NCBI GenBank assembly: GCA_945876155.1 | Contig: CAMCMW010000071.1 | Coordinates: forward strand, 1 to 7,158 | DNA: 7,158 nt | Reading direction: 5' to 3' | From: an uncultured Ruminococcus sp. | Lineage (GTDB): Bacteria > Bacillota > Clostridia > Oscillospirales > Ruminococcaceae | Shown here: in pieces, positions 1 through 5,860 of the stretch | Layout of the letters: each line of letters begins with the position of its first letter | Position numbering within the stretch: position 1 is the first letter of the stretch | The notes under the pieces: model-generated | Database searches by the model: none | The model's input: the letters and a program-made list of their open reading frames with translations, nothing else | Told to the model about the DNA's origin: nothing | Program-made: the position numbers and the translations under genes

Positions 1-25
1 CCCCTATGGGGCGTTTATGGAAAAA

Positions 26-50
26 CCCCCGGCTTTGCCGGGGGATGTTT
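26..50. terminator. Strong GC-rich hairpin, probable bidirectional terminator
   Basis: CCCCCGGC (26-33) and GCCGGGGG (37-44) form a perfect 8-bp stem with a TTT loop. On the minus strand it is followed by an uninterrupted T run (complement of AAAAA at 21-25), the classic rho-independent form. On the plus strand it is followed by the less perfect T-rich ATGTTTATTTT. It probably ends a gene to the left of the window, or a convergent pair. A smaller palindrome CCCC-TAT-GGGG lies at 1-11. No coding sequence is visible in 1-228. Confidence 0.75.
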
Positions 51-110
51 ATTTTGCAATATAAATCAAAAACTGCATTTTAATACGGAAAAAATTATAG
101 AAAAAGCAAG

Positions 111-139
111 TTGACTTTTGGCATTTTCAATGGTACAAT
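111..139 (+). promoter_or_regulatory. Sigma-A promoter of the first dockerin gene
   Basis: The -35 box TTGACT (111-116) is followed after exactly 17 bases by the -10 box TACAAT (134-139). A TG at 131-132 gives an extended -10. Transcription would start near 146, leaving a leader of about 83 bases. That leader contains a small potential stem GACTT (166-170) / AAGTC (181-185) with a 10-base loop. I do not recognise it as a known riboswitch. Confidence 0.8.
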
Positions 140-215
140 TAATAATATAGATAAGTGTATATTCAGACTTGTCTCACGGTAAGTCCAAATCGATCGGGTA
201 ATATATTTAAATGGT

Positions 216-225
216 AAAGGAGAGG
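216..225 (+). promoter_or_regulatory. Ribosome binding site with two possible ATG starts
   Basis: AAAGGAGAGG precedes two adjacent in-frame ATG codons at 229 and 232. AAGGAG ends 6 bases before the first and 9 bases before the second. The second start (protein MNFKKK...) matches the MQFKKK start of the neighbouring dockerin gene, so either may be used; the difference is a single Met. Confidence 0.7.
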
Positions 226-228
226 TAA

Positions 229-1794
229 ATGATGAATTTTAAGAAAAAACTTGCAGTTGTACTTTCAGCTGCAACAGTCCTTATGTCAGCTGTTCCGGCA
301 CTGAGCGTTTCAGGAGCTATTAGCGGCGGATATGTTAAGGGCGACATTGACGGTGACGGCACAGTCGGCGCAGCTGATATCGTTGCTGTTTCAAACTATC
401 TTACAGGCAAAGGCGAACTGACTGAGGATCAGCTTATTATTGCTGATATGAACAATGACGGCATTGTCAATATCTTTGACCAGCTGCTTATCAGAAGAAC
501 AGTGCTTGAAATCAGAGATGTTGTTGAAATTCCGGAGGAAACTGACCCGACAGAGCCTACAACAGTAGAGCCTTCATATGAGCCTACAGAAACTCCTACA
601 GAGGCACCAACAGAGGCTCCGACATTTGATCCGACTACAGTACCTGTTACTGACCCGACAGAACCTGTTACAGAGGAAGTAACAACAGAGGCTACTGAGC
701 CTGTTACAACAATCGTAACAGAAGAGGTTACAACAGTCGCTACTGACGCAACAGAAGAAGTAACAACAGAAGGTACAACAGTTGTTACCACAATCGTAAC
801 AGAAGAGGTTACAACAGTTGCTACTGACGCTACAGAAGAAGTAACAACAGAGGGTACAACAGTTGTTACCACAATCGTAACAGAAGAGGTTACAACAGTT
901 GATACTGACGTAACAGAAGAAGTTACAACAGAGGGTACAACAGTTGTTACAACAGCCGGCACAACAGTTGTTACTACAATTGAAACAGAGCCTGTTACAA
1001 CAGTTGTTACTACAACAGAAGAAGCTGTTACATACGCATTCCCATACGAGGCTAACATTGACCCTGAAAATACAGGCAGTGTTGACGGCGTTAAGTTTGC
1101 GGTAAGCGCTGATGATGGTATTGGTTACGGCGGTGCAGTACAGTTCTTTGTTGGCGAGGAAAGCTTTGATGTTACCTACAGTAATTCAGACGCAGTTGAT
1201 GGAGTTATTACTGTAAATACTCCTGATGAAATTGAAGATTCTTCTCTGGTTACCCTTATTAAAATCAATCAGTACTGGACATATCCTGATGATTCTGAAA
1301 CAGCACTGGTAAGTGTAAAGGTTGTAATCGACGGCGAGGAAACAGATCCTTATACAGAACCAGCAAAAACAGCTGATTCAGCGGCTGCAATGATGGGCGT
1401 ACTTGGTTCAAATGAGTTCTGGTCAGCTGATAAACTTCCGGAAGGTTCAGTTGTTCCGACAGTTACAAAGAACGGAACATACACAGCTAAGCTGGTTCTT
1501 AACGAGGGAACAGAGACAGTTGATTTCCTTATCATTGCTCTTGATGGACTGAAAGCTGAAGATTTTGCAGACCTTGAAATCACTGTTGATGAAATCCTGG
1601 TTGACGGCGAAGTACTCACAACAGCTGATTTAAGCAAGGCTGTTATCACCGGCTACAAGGAAGGCGCATTCGACGGAACACGCATCTATCTGTATGATAC
1701 ATGGGCTGGTACTGGAGCAGCTGCTGTTCCGTATAATACTGCAATTGCAGAGAGCATTGAAGTTACATTTACTGTAAGCGGTATTAACGATTAA
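229..1794 (+). CDS. Secreted N-terminal dockerin protein with Thr-rich repeat linker and two unassigned beta-rich modules
   Basis: This is a predicted exported component of a cellulosome-like complex. Residues 1 to about 24-30 are a signal peptide (basic NFKKK, hydrophobic stretch, small residues near A24). Residues 38-94 are a type I dockerin with two calcium loops: D39/D41/D43/D50 and D73/N75/D77/D84. The usual cohesin-contact positions 10-11 are A48-A49 and I82-F83. Residues about 100-265 are a Thr/Glu/Pro/Val-rich linker. The remainder is beta-strand-rich and seems to form two modules, about 269-378 (aromatic-containing, with a QYW motif) and about 383-521 (NGTYTAKL, then an IYLYDTWAG motif near the end). 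Such modules in ruminal bacteria are often carbohydrate-binding or structural, but I cannot assign a family and no catalytic motif is visible. A cohesin fold is not excluded. The gene is monocistronic, with its own promoter and terminator. The dockerin call is secure; the C-terminal function is unknown. Confidence 0.93.
   Translation: MMNFKKKLAVVLSAATVLMSAVPALSVSGAISGGYVKGDIDGDGTVGAADIVAVSNYLTGKGELTEDQLIIADMNNDGIVNIFDQLLIRRTVLEIRDVVEIPEETDPTEPTTVEPSYEPTETPTEAPTEAPTFDPTTVPVTDPTEPVTEEVTTEATEPVTTIVTEEVTTVATDATEEVTTEGTTVVTTIVTEEVTTVATDATEEVTTEGTTVVTTIVTEEVTTVDTDVTEEVTTEGTTVVTTAGTTVVTTIETEPVTTVVTTTEEAVTYAFPYEANIDPENTGSVDGVKFAVSADDGIGYGGAVQFFVGEESFDVTYSNSDAVDGVITVNTPDEIEDSSLVTLIKINQYWTYPDDSETALVSVKVVIDGEETDPYTEPAKTADSAAAMMGVLGSNEFWSADKLPEGSVVPTVTKNGTYTAKLVLNEGTETVDFLIIALDGLKAEDFADLEITVDEILVDGEVLTTADLSKAVITGYKEGAFDGTRIYLYDTWAGTGAAAVPYNTAIAESIEVTFTVSGIND
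706..948 (+). repeat. Three tandem 81-base coding repeats in the linker of the first dockerin protein
   Basis: Copies at 706-786, 787-867 and 868-948 each encode 27 residues of the pattern TTIVTEEVTTVxTDxTEEVTTEGTTVV. Copies 1 and 2 are identical in protein; copy 3 differs at two positions (VDTDV instead of VATDA). DNA similarity is very high with a few silent changes. Degenerate TTVVTT material continues to about 1020. Because the unit is a multiple of three, copy gain or loss would alter linker length without a frameshift. Confidence 0.95.
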
Positions 1795-1827
1795 TTAAAA
1801 ACAAAATATATTATCCATCGATACTAG

Positions 1828-1859
1828 AAAAGCACTTTTCACTAAGAAAAGTGCTTTTT
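1828..1859 (+). terminator. Rho-independent terminator after the first dockerin gene
   Basis: AAAAGCACTTTTC (1828-1840) and GAAAAGTGCTTTT (1846-1858) form a perfect 13-bp stem with a 5-base loop (ACTAA). The T run is at 1855-1859, followed by GTTTGTG. It lies 33 bases after the stop codon. The A run at the 5' side means it may also work on the minus strand, but no minus-strand gene ends here. Confidence 0.9.
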
Positions 1860-1903
1860 GTTTGTGTATTTATACAATTCATGTGCAATATGTATAAAAT
1901 GAG

Positions 1904-1932
1904 TTGACATTAAACGTTTAAAATGTTAAAAT
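1904..1932 (+). promoter_or_regulatory. Near-consensus sigma-A promoter of the dockerin-protease gene
   Basis: Consensus TTGACA (1904-1909) is followed by a 17-base spacer and TAAAAT (1927-1932), with an extended -10 TG at 1924-1925. The predicted start is near 1939, giving a short leader. The spacing and extended -10 match the promoter of the upstream dockerin gene, so both probably use the housekeeping sigma factor at high strength. Confidence 0.85.
1910..1921. promoter_or_regulatory. Perfect 12-base palindrome in the promoter spacer, candidate operator
   Basis: TTAAACGTTTAA is a perfect palindrome with a central CG. It starts on the base after the -35 box and ends 5 bases before the -10 box. 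Central-CG palindromes of this kind are typical of LacI-family operators, and a site here would block RNA polymerase. No DNA-binding repressor is encoded in this window. AT-rich palindromes can occur by chance, so the operator role is inference. Confidence 0.4.
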
Positions 1933-1947
1933 AAATTATATTGGAAT

Positions 1948-1953
1948 AGGAGG
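1948..1953 (+). promoter_or_regulatory. Consensus ribosome binding site AGGAGG
   Basis: A perfect AGGAGG lies 8 bases before the ATG at 1962. This fixes the start of the dockerin-protease gene and predicts strong translation. Confidence 0.85.
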
Positions 1954-1961
1954 ATGAAAAT

Positions 1962-3275
1962 ATGCAATTCAAAAAGAAGATTTCCGCATTTTTATCCGCT
2001 GCATTAGTGATAACCTCATTATCAGGCGGTATTTATGCGGACGAAACCACCGCCGGACGAAAAATCAAAGGCGATCTCAACAGGGACTACACAGTTTCAG
2101 CTGCTGATGTTGTGGCACTCGGGCATTGTCTGCTGGGTAAGGCTTTTCTTGAAGAAGATGACCTTTACTATGCGGATATGAACAAGGACAATGAGATAAA
2201 CATCTTTGATGATGCACTGCTGAGAAAAACTGTACTGGGCGAACGTGAGCTTGAGTATGAGGAGGAAATAAATCCGACACAACCTCCGACTGAACAGCCT
2301 ACAGAGCCTGAAACAACAGAACCGCCGACAGAACCGCCGACCGAACCACCTACAGAGCCTGAAACAACAGAACCGGTCACAACCACAGTTACTGAACCTC
2401 AGACCACTGTTGTAACTACCACAGAGATACAGCAGATTGATTTAAGCGATATGCCGTCTGAGTATTCATACGCTCTTGACTGGGTGTGGGAAAACAGAAT
2501 TGTCAGAGAAAATTCTACTGCAAGATGGAATACCATTTTTGACCAGATAGTTGCAGGTGAGGGTACACTGAATTATGTGGTAAGATGGCAGTCCTATAAG
2601 ACCCTTTCTCTTGAACAGAGACAGCAGTTTGCGGAAATGCTGGAAACGTCTGTCAACAACTGGACAGACTATCTTGTAGGCTATGACGGCTGGAAGTATG
2701 ACCATGTAGACGTGTCCATTGTGGGTTGGGCTGTAATTGATGAAAACTGTATTCTTGACAGACAGCCGGACGAAATAATCTACACCAACCTGACCGATTA
2801 CGACAGTCAGTATGATACATCAAACGGCAGGGAAGAGATTCCGGATAAACTGCCGAATGCCCCAGACGAGCTTTCAAGAATGTATCACTTTGACAATAAT
2901 ATAGGCTTTGATTATCCGGGCGGACTTGACAAGCGTTTTGATATGTATATGTGGGCAACACAGGGATTCCCTGATATCGGCGGCTGCGGCGGCGACTGGG
3001 GACAGCGTCTTTCCGACAACGCATATCTGAGTATGCTGGACGGCAGCGGAATACACGTATTTGAGCATGAGCTTGGCCACGGTTTCGGAATAACCGACTT
3101 TTACGGCGAAGAGGGAGCGTCAGACGGATTCCCGCCTGGAGGATTCCCTGAACCGACAATTATGATGGCAGGCAATTCAGCTGAAATAACCAACTATGAC
3201 GGCTGGCAGCTTAGATATATCTGGAGCAAGATAAAGGACGAAACAGACAGTAACGGTACAAGACGTTTCAACTGA
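1962..3275 (+). CDS. Secreted N-terminal dockerin protein with putative zinc metalloprotease domain
   Basis: This 437-residue protein is predicted to be exported and docked on a scaffoldin. Residues 1-26 are a signal peptide (MQFKKK, hydrophobic core, likely cleavage after A26). Residues 37-92 are a type I dockerin with loops D38/N40/D42/D49 and D72/N74/D76/D83; contact positions are A47-A48 and I81-F82. Residues about 104-150 are a Pro/Thr linker (PTEPP repeats, ending TTVVTTTE as in the upstream protein). Residues about 165-437 are the catalytic part. It carries H369-E370-L-G-H373-x-x-G376-x-x-D379, which fits a metzincin-like HExxHxxGxxD zinc site with Asp as third ligand. TIMMAG at 399-404 is a plausible Met-turn, and a Gly/aromatic stretch GCGGDWGQR lies at 341-349. 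Motif and Met-turn support a metallopeptidase; the exact family and substrate are unknown. Its C-terminus is close after the Met-turn, so it looks complete. Confidence 0.9.
   Translation: MQFKKKISAFLSAALVITSLSGGIYADETTAGRKIKGDLNRDYTVSAADVVALGHCLLGKAFLEEDDLYYADMNKDNEINIFDDALLRKTVLGERELEYEEEINPTQPPTEQPTEPETTEPPTEPPTEPPTEPETTEPVTTTVTEPQTTVVTTTEIQQIDLSDMPSEYSYALDWVWENRIVRENSTARWNTIFDQIVAGEGTLNYVVRWQSYKTLSLEQRQQFAEMLETSVNNWTDYLVGYDGWKYDHVDVSIVGWAVIDENCILDRQPDEIIYTNLTDYDSQYDTSNGREEIPDKLPNAPDELSRMYHFDNNIGFDYPGGLDKRFDMYMWATQGFPDIGGCGGDWGQRLSDNAYLSMLDGSGIHVFEHELGHGFGITDFYGEEGASDGFPPGGFPEPTIMMAGNSAEITNYDGWQLRYIWSKIKDETDSNGTRRFN
2298..2375 (+). repeat. Direct repeat in the Pro/Thr linker of the dockerin-protease
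   Basis: A 27-base sequence (starting CCTACAGAGCC, ending ACAGAACCG) occurs identically at 2298-2324 and 2349-2375, a period of 51 bases or 17 residues. The block between is PTEPP-type. It has the hallmarks of linker growth by unequal recombination, independently of the 81-base repeats in the neighbouring gene. Confidence 0.9.
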
Positions 3276-3276
3276 T

Positions 3277-3312
3277 AAAAAATGAGCGGACGTGAAAATG
3301 TCCGCTCTTTTT
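3277..3312. terminator. Bidirectional terminator between convergent transcription units
   Basis: GAGCGGAC (3284-3291) and GTCCGCTC (3300-3307) form an 8-bp stem with an 8-base loop. T5 (3308-3312) follows on the plus strand and the A6 run at 3277-3282 supplies a U-tract on the minus strand. It lies 8 bases past the stop of the dockerin-protease gene and 10 bases past the stop of the ABC permease gene, so it ends both. Confidence 0.9.
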
Positions 3313-3317
3313 ATATC

Positions 3318-4649
3318 TTAATTATGCTTTGACTTGAATTTCCTCTTCTGACCAAAATTAAGAGAGATTGTGAAAATCTTGTCGGAAGTGAAAATTCTGA
3401 CCGCAAAGAACATACACACAATAAACAGCACAAACTGATAGGCAAGTCCGAACCAGTAAAGCTCCATGTTGCCGAACATTATGTTGTTCATGGCGTTGAA
3501 TGTGTGGGTAAACGGAATTGCGTATACAAGCACTCTTGCAACAGGGGAGAGCATATTTATGTCATAAAGCATTGAAACGAAGTACGGAACCATTGCAAGC
3601 ACCATTATAGGCATGAGCATTGTCTGTGCAGACTTTGAATCGTTTACCAGCGCACCGAGAATAAGAGATGCGGCAAGGCAGATAACGATGGTCATGAACA
3701 TCTGAAGTCCAACAAGAATAAATCCGGAAATTCCGATTTTAAGACCAAGCTCTTTCATAATGTCGTTTATGGTAAGGGCAGAACCCACTACTTCTGCATT
3801 GTCCACCGCACCGCTTAACATAGAACCCATATAGCCATAGAATCCTACAATATAAACCGCCGCATTGATAATGGCAACAATTGCGGCTGCAAGCATTTTT
3901 GCACCCAGTACGGAAATTCTTGAAACAGGTGCAGAAAGGAGTGTTTCAAGAGTCTTGTCGATTTTTTCAGTGGAAATTGCGGAAATAATCATCTGAGAAG
4001 TAAACATAACCAGTATAAACACGACAATAGGAATAAGCATTCCCTGTGACTGTATCATACCAGTAAGTACTTCCGGGCTTACCGCTGCGGTTTTACCGTT
4101 TACCACTGTAACCTGGCTGACGTTCAGAGGCACTTCGATTTTGCCGATTTCCTCTTCGCTTAAACCCTTCTGGGTCATAAACTCGTTTTTGACTATATCG
4201 CTGATTATGTCCGCAGCAGCAGATGTCTTGTCGCTCATTGAGGCAAGGGCAGAAGTGGATTTCAGCGAGGTTATAAGTTCAATTTCTCCGGAATTTGTAT
4301 TGCCGCCGGAAACAGAATCAAGGGCAGTGTCTGTAAATCCCTCCGGAATAATGATAAGACTATCGCAGCCGGCACTTTCCAGCAGCTTTGCCCTGTCAGT
4401 ATTATCCTCACTTACACGGTTCACCTCAAATCCGGCAGATTCAAGAGTGGAGATTATATTTCGTGTAAACTCAGTATCGTCTCTGTCACTTATGTTGACC
4501 GTTCCGGTTTCAGATACGGCGTCGTCCATAACGTTGGACATCATGTTTCCCACAGCTAAAAGCATACCGACAGTAAACACAAGACCGATAATCATCTGAG
4601 CATTTATAAGCTCACGCAGTTCCTTTTTGAGCAGATTCAGAAACTTCAT
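3318..4649 (-). CDS. ABC-2 type exporter permease with large extracytoplasmic domain
   Basis: The 443-residue membrane protein is the permease partner of the ATPase encoded just upstream. It has one membrane segment near the N-terminus (about 18-36), a roughly 165-residue extracytoplasmic domain (about 39-202), and then a membrane block with segments near 203-226, 252-275, 307-333, 344-361 and 400-420. The cytoplasmic turn EKIDKTLETLLSAPVSR (228-244) is typical of ABC-2 permeases of the NatB/YhaP type and probably contacts the ATPase. The C-terminal tail is basic (QKRKFKSK). The start ATG overlaps the ATPase stop by 4 bases (ATGA), so the two are translationally coupled. NatB-like proteins have been linked to sodium or small-molecule export, but the substrate cannot be read from the sequence. 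Confidence 0.9.
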   Translation of the reverse strand: MKFLNLLKKELRELINAQMIIGLVFTVGMLLAVGNMMSNVMDDAVSETGTVNISDRDDTEFTRNIISTLESAGFEVNRVSEDNTDRAKLLESAGCDSLIIIPEGFTDTALDSVSGGNTNSGEIELITSLKSTSALASMSDKTSAAADIISDIVKNEFMTQKGLSEEEIGKIEVPLNVSQVTVVNGKTAAVSPEVLTGMIQSQGMLIPIVVFILVMFTSQMIISAISTEKIDKTLETLLSAPVSRISVLGAKMLAAAIVAIINAAVYIVGFYGYMGSMLSGAVDNAEVVGSALTINDIMKELGLKIGISGFILVGLQMFMTIVICLAASLILGALVNDSKSAQTMLMPIMVLAMVPYFVSMLYDINMLSPVARVLVYAIPFTHTFNAMNNIMFGNMELYWFGLAYQFVLFIVCMFFAVRIFTSDKIFTISLNFGQKRKFKSKHN

Positions 4650-5374
4650 TTGCCGTTCACCACCCTTTCAAAAACTTCTTCAAGATTGGCAGCGCCATAC
4701 TTTTCCTTTATCTCGTCAATTTTTCCCACTTCAAGGAGTTTTCCACCGGCAATGATTCCCACTCTGTCGGACACAAACTCAATTTCAAGCATATTGTGAG
4801 ACGAAAGCAGGAATGAAGTTTTTTCGGTTCTTGAAAGTTCCTTTATCATTTTCCTGATTTCAAGGGCATTTATAACGTCAAGACCGCTGGTAGGCTCGTC
4901 GAGTATGGCAAGCTTAGGGCGTGTCATAACGGCTCTTGAAAGCAGCAGTTTTCTTATCATTCCACGGCTGTATGAGCCGATTTTTTCGTTGAGGCGTTCA
5001 CCCAGACCGCACATCTTTTCGGCTCTTGCTGTAAACTCTTCAATTTCTGCTTTGCTGTTGGCAAACATTCCAGCCATGAATTTAAGGTATGCTTTTCCGG
5101 TCATGGTCTTGTATGCGCCTGCCTCGTCCGGGAGGTATGTAATGGACGCTCTTACCTTTTCAGGTTCAGTCAGGATACTGTGTCCTGCTACAACAGCGTC
5201 GCCGGAAGTGGGCTTAATAAGAGTGGATATCATTCTTATAGTAGTGGTTTTTCCGGCACCGTTAGGGCCTATAAGCGCAAAAATTTCTCCTTCATCAACA
5301 GAAAAAGAAACGCTGTCCGCCGCAAGTACTTTTGTATATTGCTTGGACAGACTTTTTACTTCTAATACTGGCAT
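4646..5374 (-). CDS. ABC transporter ATP-binding protein of an ABC-2 exporter
   Basis: This 242-residue soluble ATPase drives the adjacent permease. The motifs are Walker A GPNGAGKT at 36-43, a Q-loop region YLPDEAG at 80-86 with Asp where many ABC ATPases have Gln, a degenerate signature YSRGM at 135-139, Walker B LAILDE at 155-160, D-loop SGLD at 163-166, and switch His193 in LLSSHNM. Divergent Q-loop and signature motifs are common in NatA-like export ATPases, so it is expected to be active. The start is supported by GGAGGG (complement of 5380-5385) 5 bases upstream. It is the first gene of a two-gene operon, and the long leader contains the hairpin cluster described separately. Confidence 0.93.
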   Translation of the reverse strand: MPVLEVKSLSKQYTKVLAADSVSFSVDEGEIFALIGPNGAGKTTTIRMISTLIKPTSGDAVVAGHSILTEPEKVRASITYLPDEAGAYKTMTGKAYLKFMAGMFANSKAEIEEFTARAEKMCGLGERLNEKIGSYSRGMIRKLLLSRAVMTRPKLAILDEPTSGLDVINALEIRKMIKELSRTEKTSFLLSSHNMLEIEFVSDRVGIIAGGKLLEVGKIDEIKEKYGAANLEEVFERVVNGK

Positions 5375-5401
5375 AAAATCCCTCCATATCTTTTATATCT
5401 T

Positions 5402-5528
5402 AATTATATCATAAAATCTTTGATTTTTGATATAATTGCCCGATATGCAGGGAGCAAATCTATGATTTGCGTATCTGCAAGGGCTTTAAGATAAATTATA
5501 ATAAATGCTTTGCATTTATTATATCATA
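5402..5528. repeat. Cluster of three hairpins bounded by an 11-base direct repeat, possible small palindromic element
   Basis: Three inverted repeats sit side by side. First: AATTATATCA (5402-5411) plus AAAATC (5413-5418) pair with GATTTT (5422-5427) plus TGATATAATT (5428-5437), a 16-bp stem with one bulged T and a TTT loop. Second: nested GCCC (5438-5441)/GGGC (5481-5484), TGCAG (5446-5450)/CTGCA (5475-5479) and GCAAATC (5454-5460)/GATTTGC (5464-5470). Third: a perfect 12-bp stem, 5497-5508 with 5512-5523, loop TTT. ATTATATCATA occurs at both 5403-5413 and 5518-5528. No protein-coding content is seen. It may be a MITE-like or REP-like repeat, or a structured leader RNA of the ABC operon. Confidence 0.6.
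5403..5408 (-). promoter_or_regulatory. Weak candidate -10 box for the ABC operon
   Basis: On the minus strand TATAAT (complement of 5403-5408) would place a start near 5396, about 22 bases before the ATPase ATG. The matching -35 position (complement of 5426-5431, ATCAAA) is poor. The box lies inside the first hairpin arm. The region is AT-rich and the true promoter may lie further upstream. Confidence 0.25.
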
Positions 5529-5684
5529 TATTTAAATGAATAGCAATACAGTTTCAGCCGGATTTAATAATGATTTAATAAAGTTGTACATAAGATGTGT
5601 AATATGGCTGTGGGTTTACGGTATGTAATAATGAAAAACTGTTTGAACTAAATATACAAATATTCCTGATTTCTTTGTTGGAAA

Positions 5685-5710
5685 TTTACAAAAATAAAAA
5701 AAGTTGTAAA
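5685..5710. promoter_or_regulatory. Inverted repeat upstream of the sensor-gene promoter, candidate operator
   Basis: TTTACAA (5685-5691) and TTGTAAA (5704-5710) are perfect 7-base inverted arms around a 12-base A-rich spacer, ending 7 bases before the -35 box of the sensor gene. The position would suit an activator or a repressor. The A-rich composition makes chance formation possible. Confidence 0.3.
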
Positions 5711-5717
5711 AAACAGT

Positions 5718-5745
5718 TTGATTTCTTTGCTAAACGTAGTATAAT
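5718..5745 (+). promoter_or_regulatory. Sigma-A promoter of the LacI-like sensor gene
   Basis: Perfect -10 TATAAT (5740-5745) has an upstream TTGATT (5718-5723, 16-base spacer) or TTTGAT (5717-5722, 17-base spacer). Transcription would start near 5752, giving a leader of about 109 bases. The region from 5529 to here is AT-rich and noncoding, with short repeats only. Confidence 0.65.
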
Positions 5746-5848
5746 GTAAAGGACAGATGTTTTTTGGAAGATGTCAGAAAAAGTCGGTTTATCATAATAA
5801 AAAATATATGATTATATATAGTATTGCTTGATTTAAATATTAAAGATT

Positions 5849-5854
5849 GGAGAG
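5849..5854 (+). promoter_or_regulatory. Ribosome binding site of the sensor gene
   Basis: GGAGAG lies 6 bases before the ATG at 5861 and supports that start. No in-frame upstream extension carries a helix-turn-helix region. Confidence 0.7.
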
Positions 5855-5860
5855 CTATTT

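Noticed and set aside
146..228. Possible riboswitch in the leader of the first dockerin gene
   Set aside because: Only a 5-bp stem (GACTT/AAGTC) is visible, and no known aptamer core could be matched by eye.
429..1058. Long minus-strand reading frame opposite the Thr-rich linker of the first dockerin gene
   Set aside because: It is low-complexity Val/Ser/Thr, created by reading the repetitive ACA/GTT codons in reverse. It has no credible start region, and the plus-strand frame has a clear signal peptide and dockerin.
2653..3159. 168-codon minus-strand reading frame opposite the metalloprotease domain
   Set aside because: It has an Arg/Cys/Ser-rich composition with no recognisable motif and no ribosome site, and lies opposite the HExxH-encoding frame.
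4141..4599. Plus-strand reading frame opposite the ABC permease
   Set aside because: It is a Ser-rich shadow of the permease extracytoplasmic domain with no independent support; the permease frame is coupled to its ATPase.
3318..5374. Bacteriocin or lantibiotic export cluster
   Set aside because: No precursor peptide, modification enzyme or immunity gene is found nearby; the pair is a generic ABC-2 exporter.
5402..5528. CRISPR-like array
   Set aside because: The hairpins differ in sequence and spacing, and there are no regularly spaced identical repeats with unique spacers.
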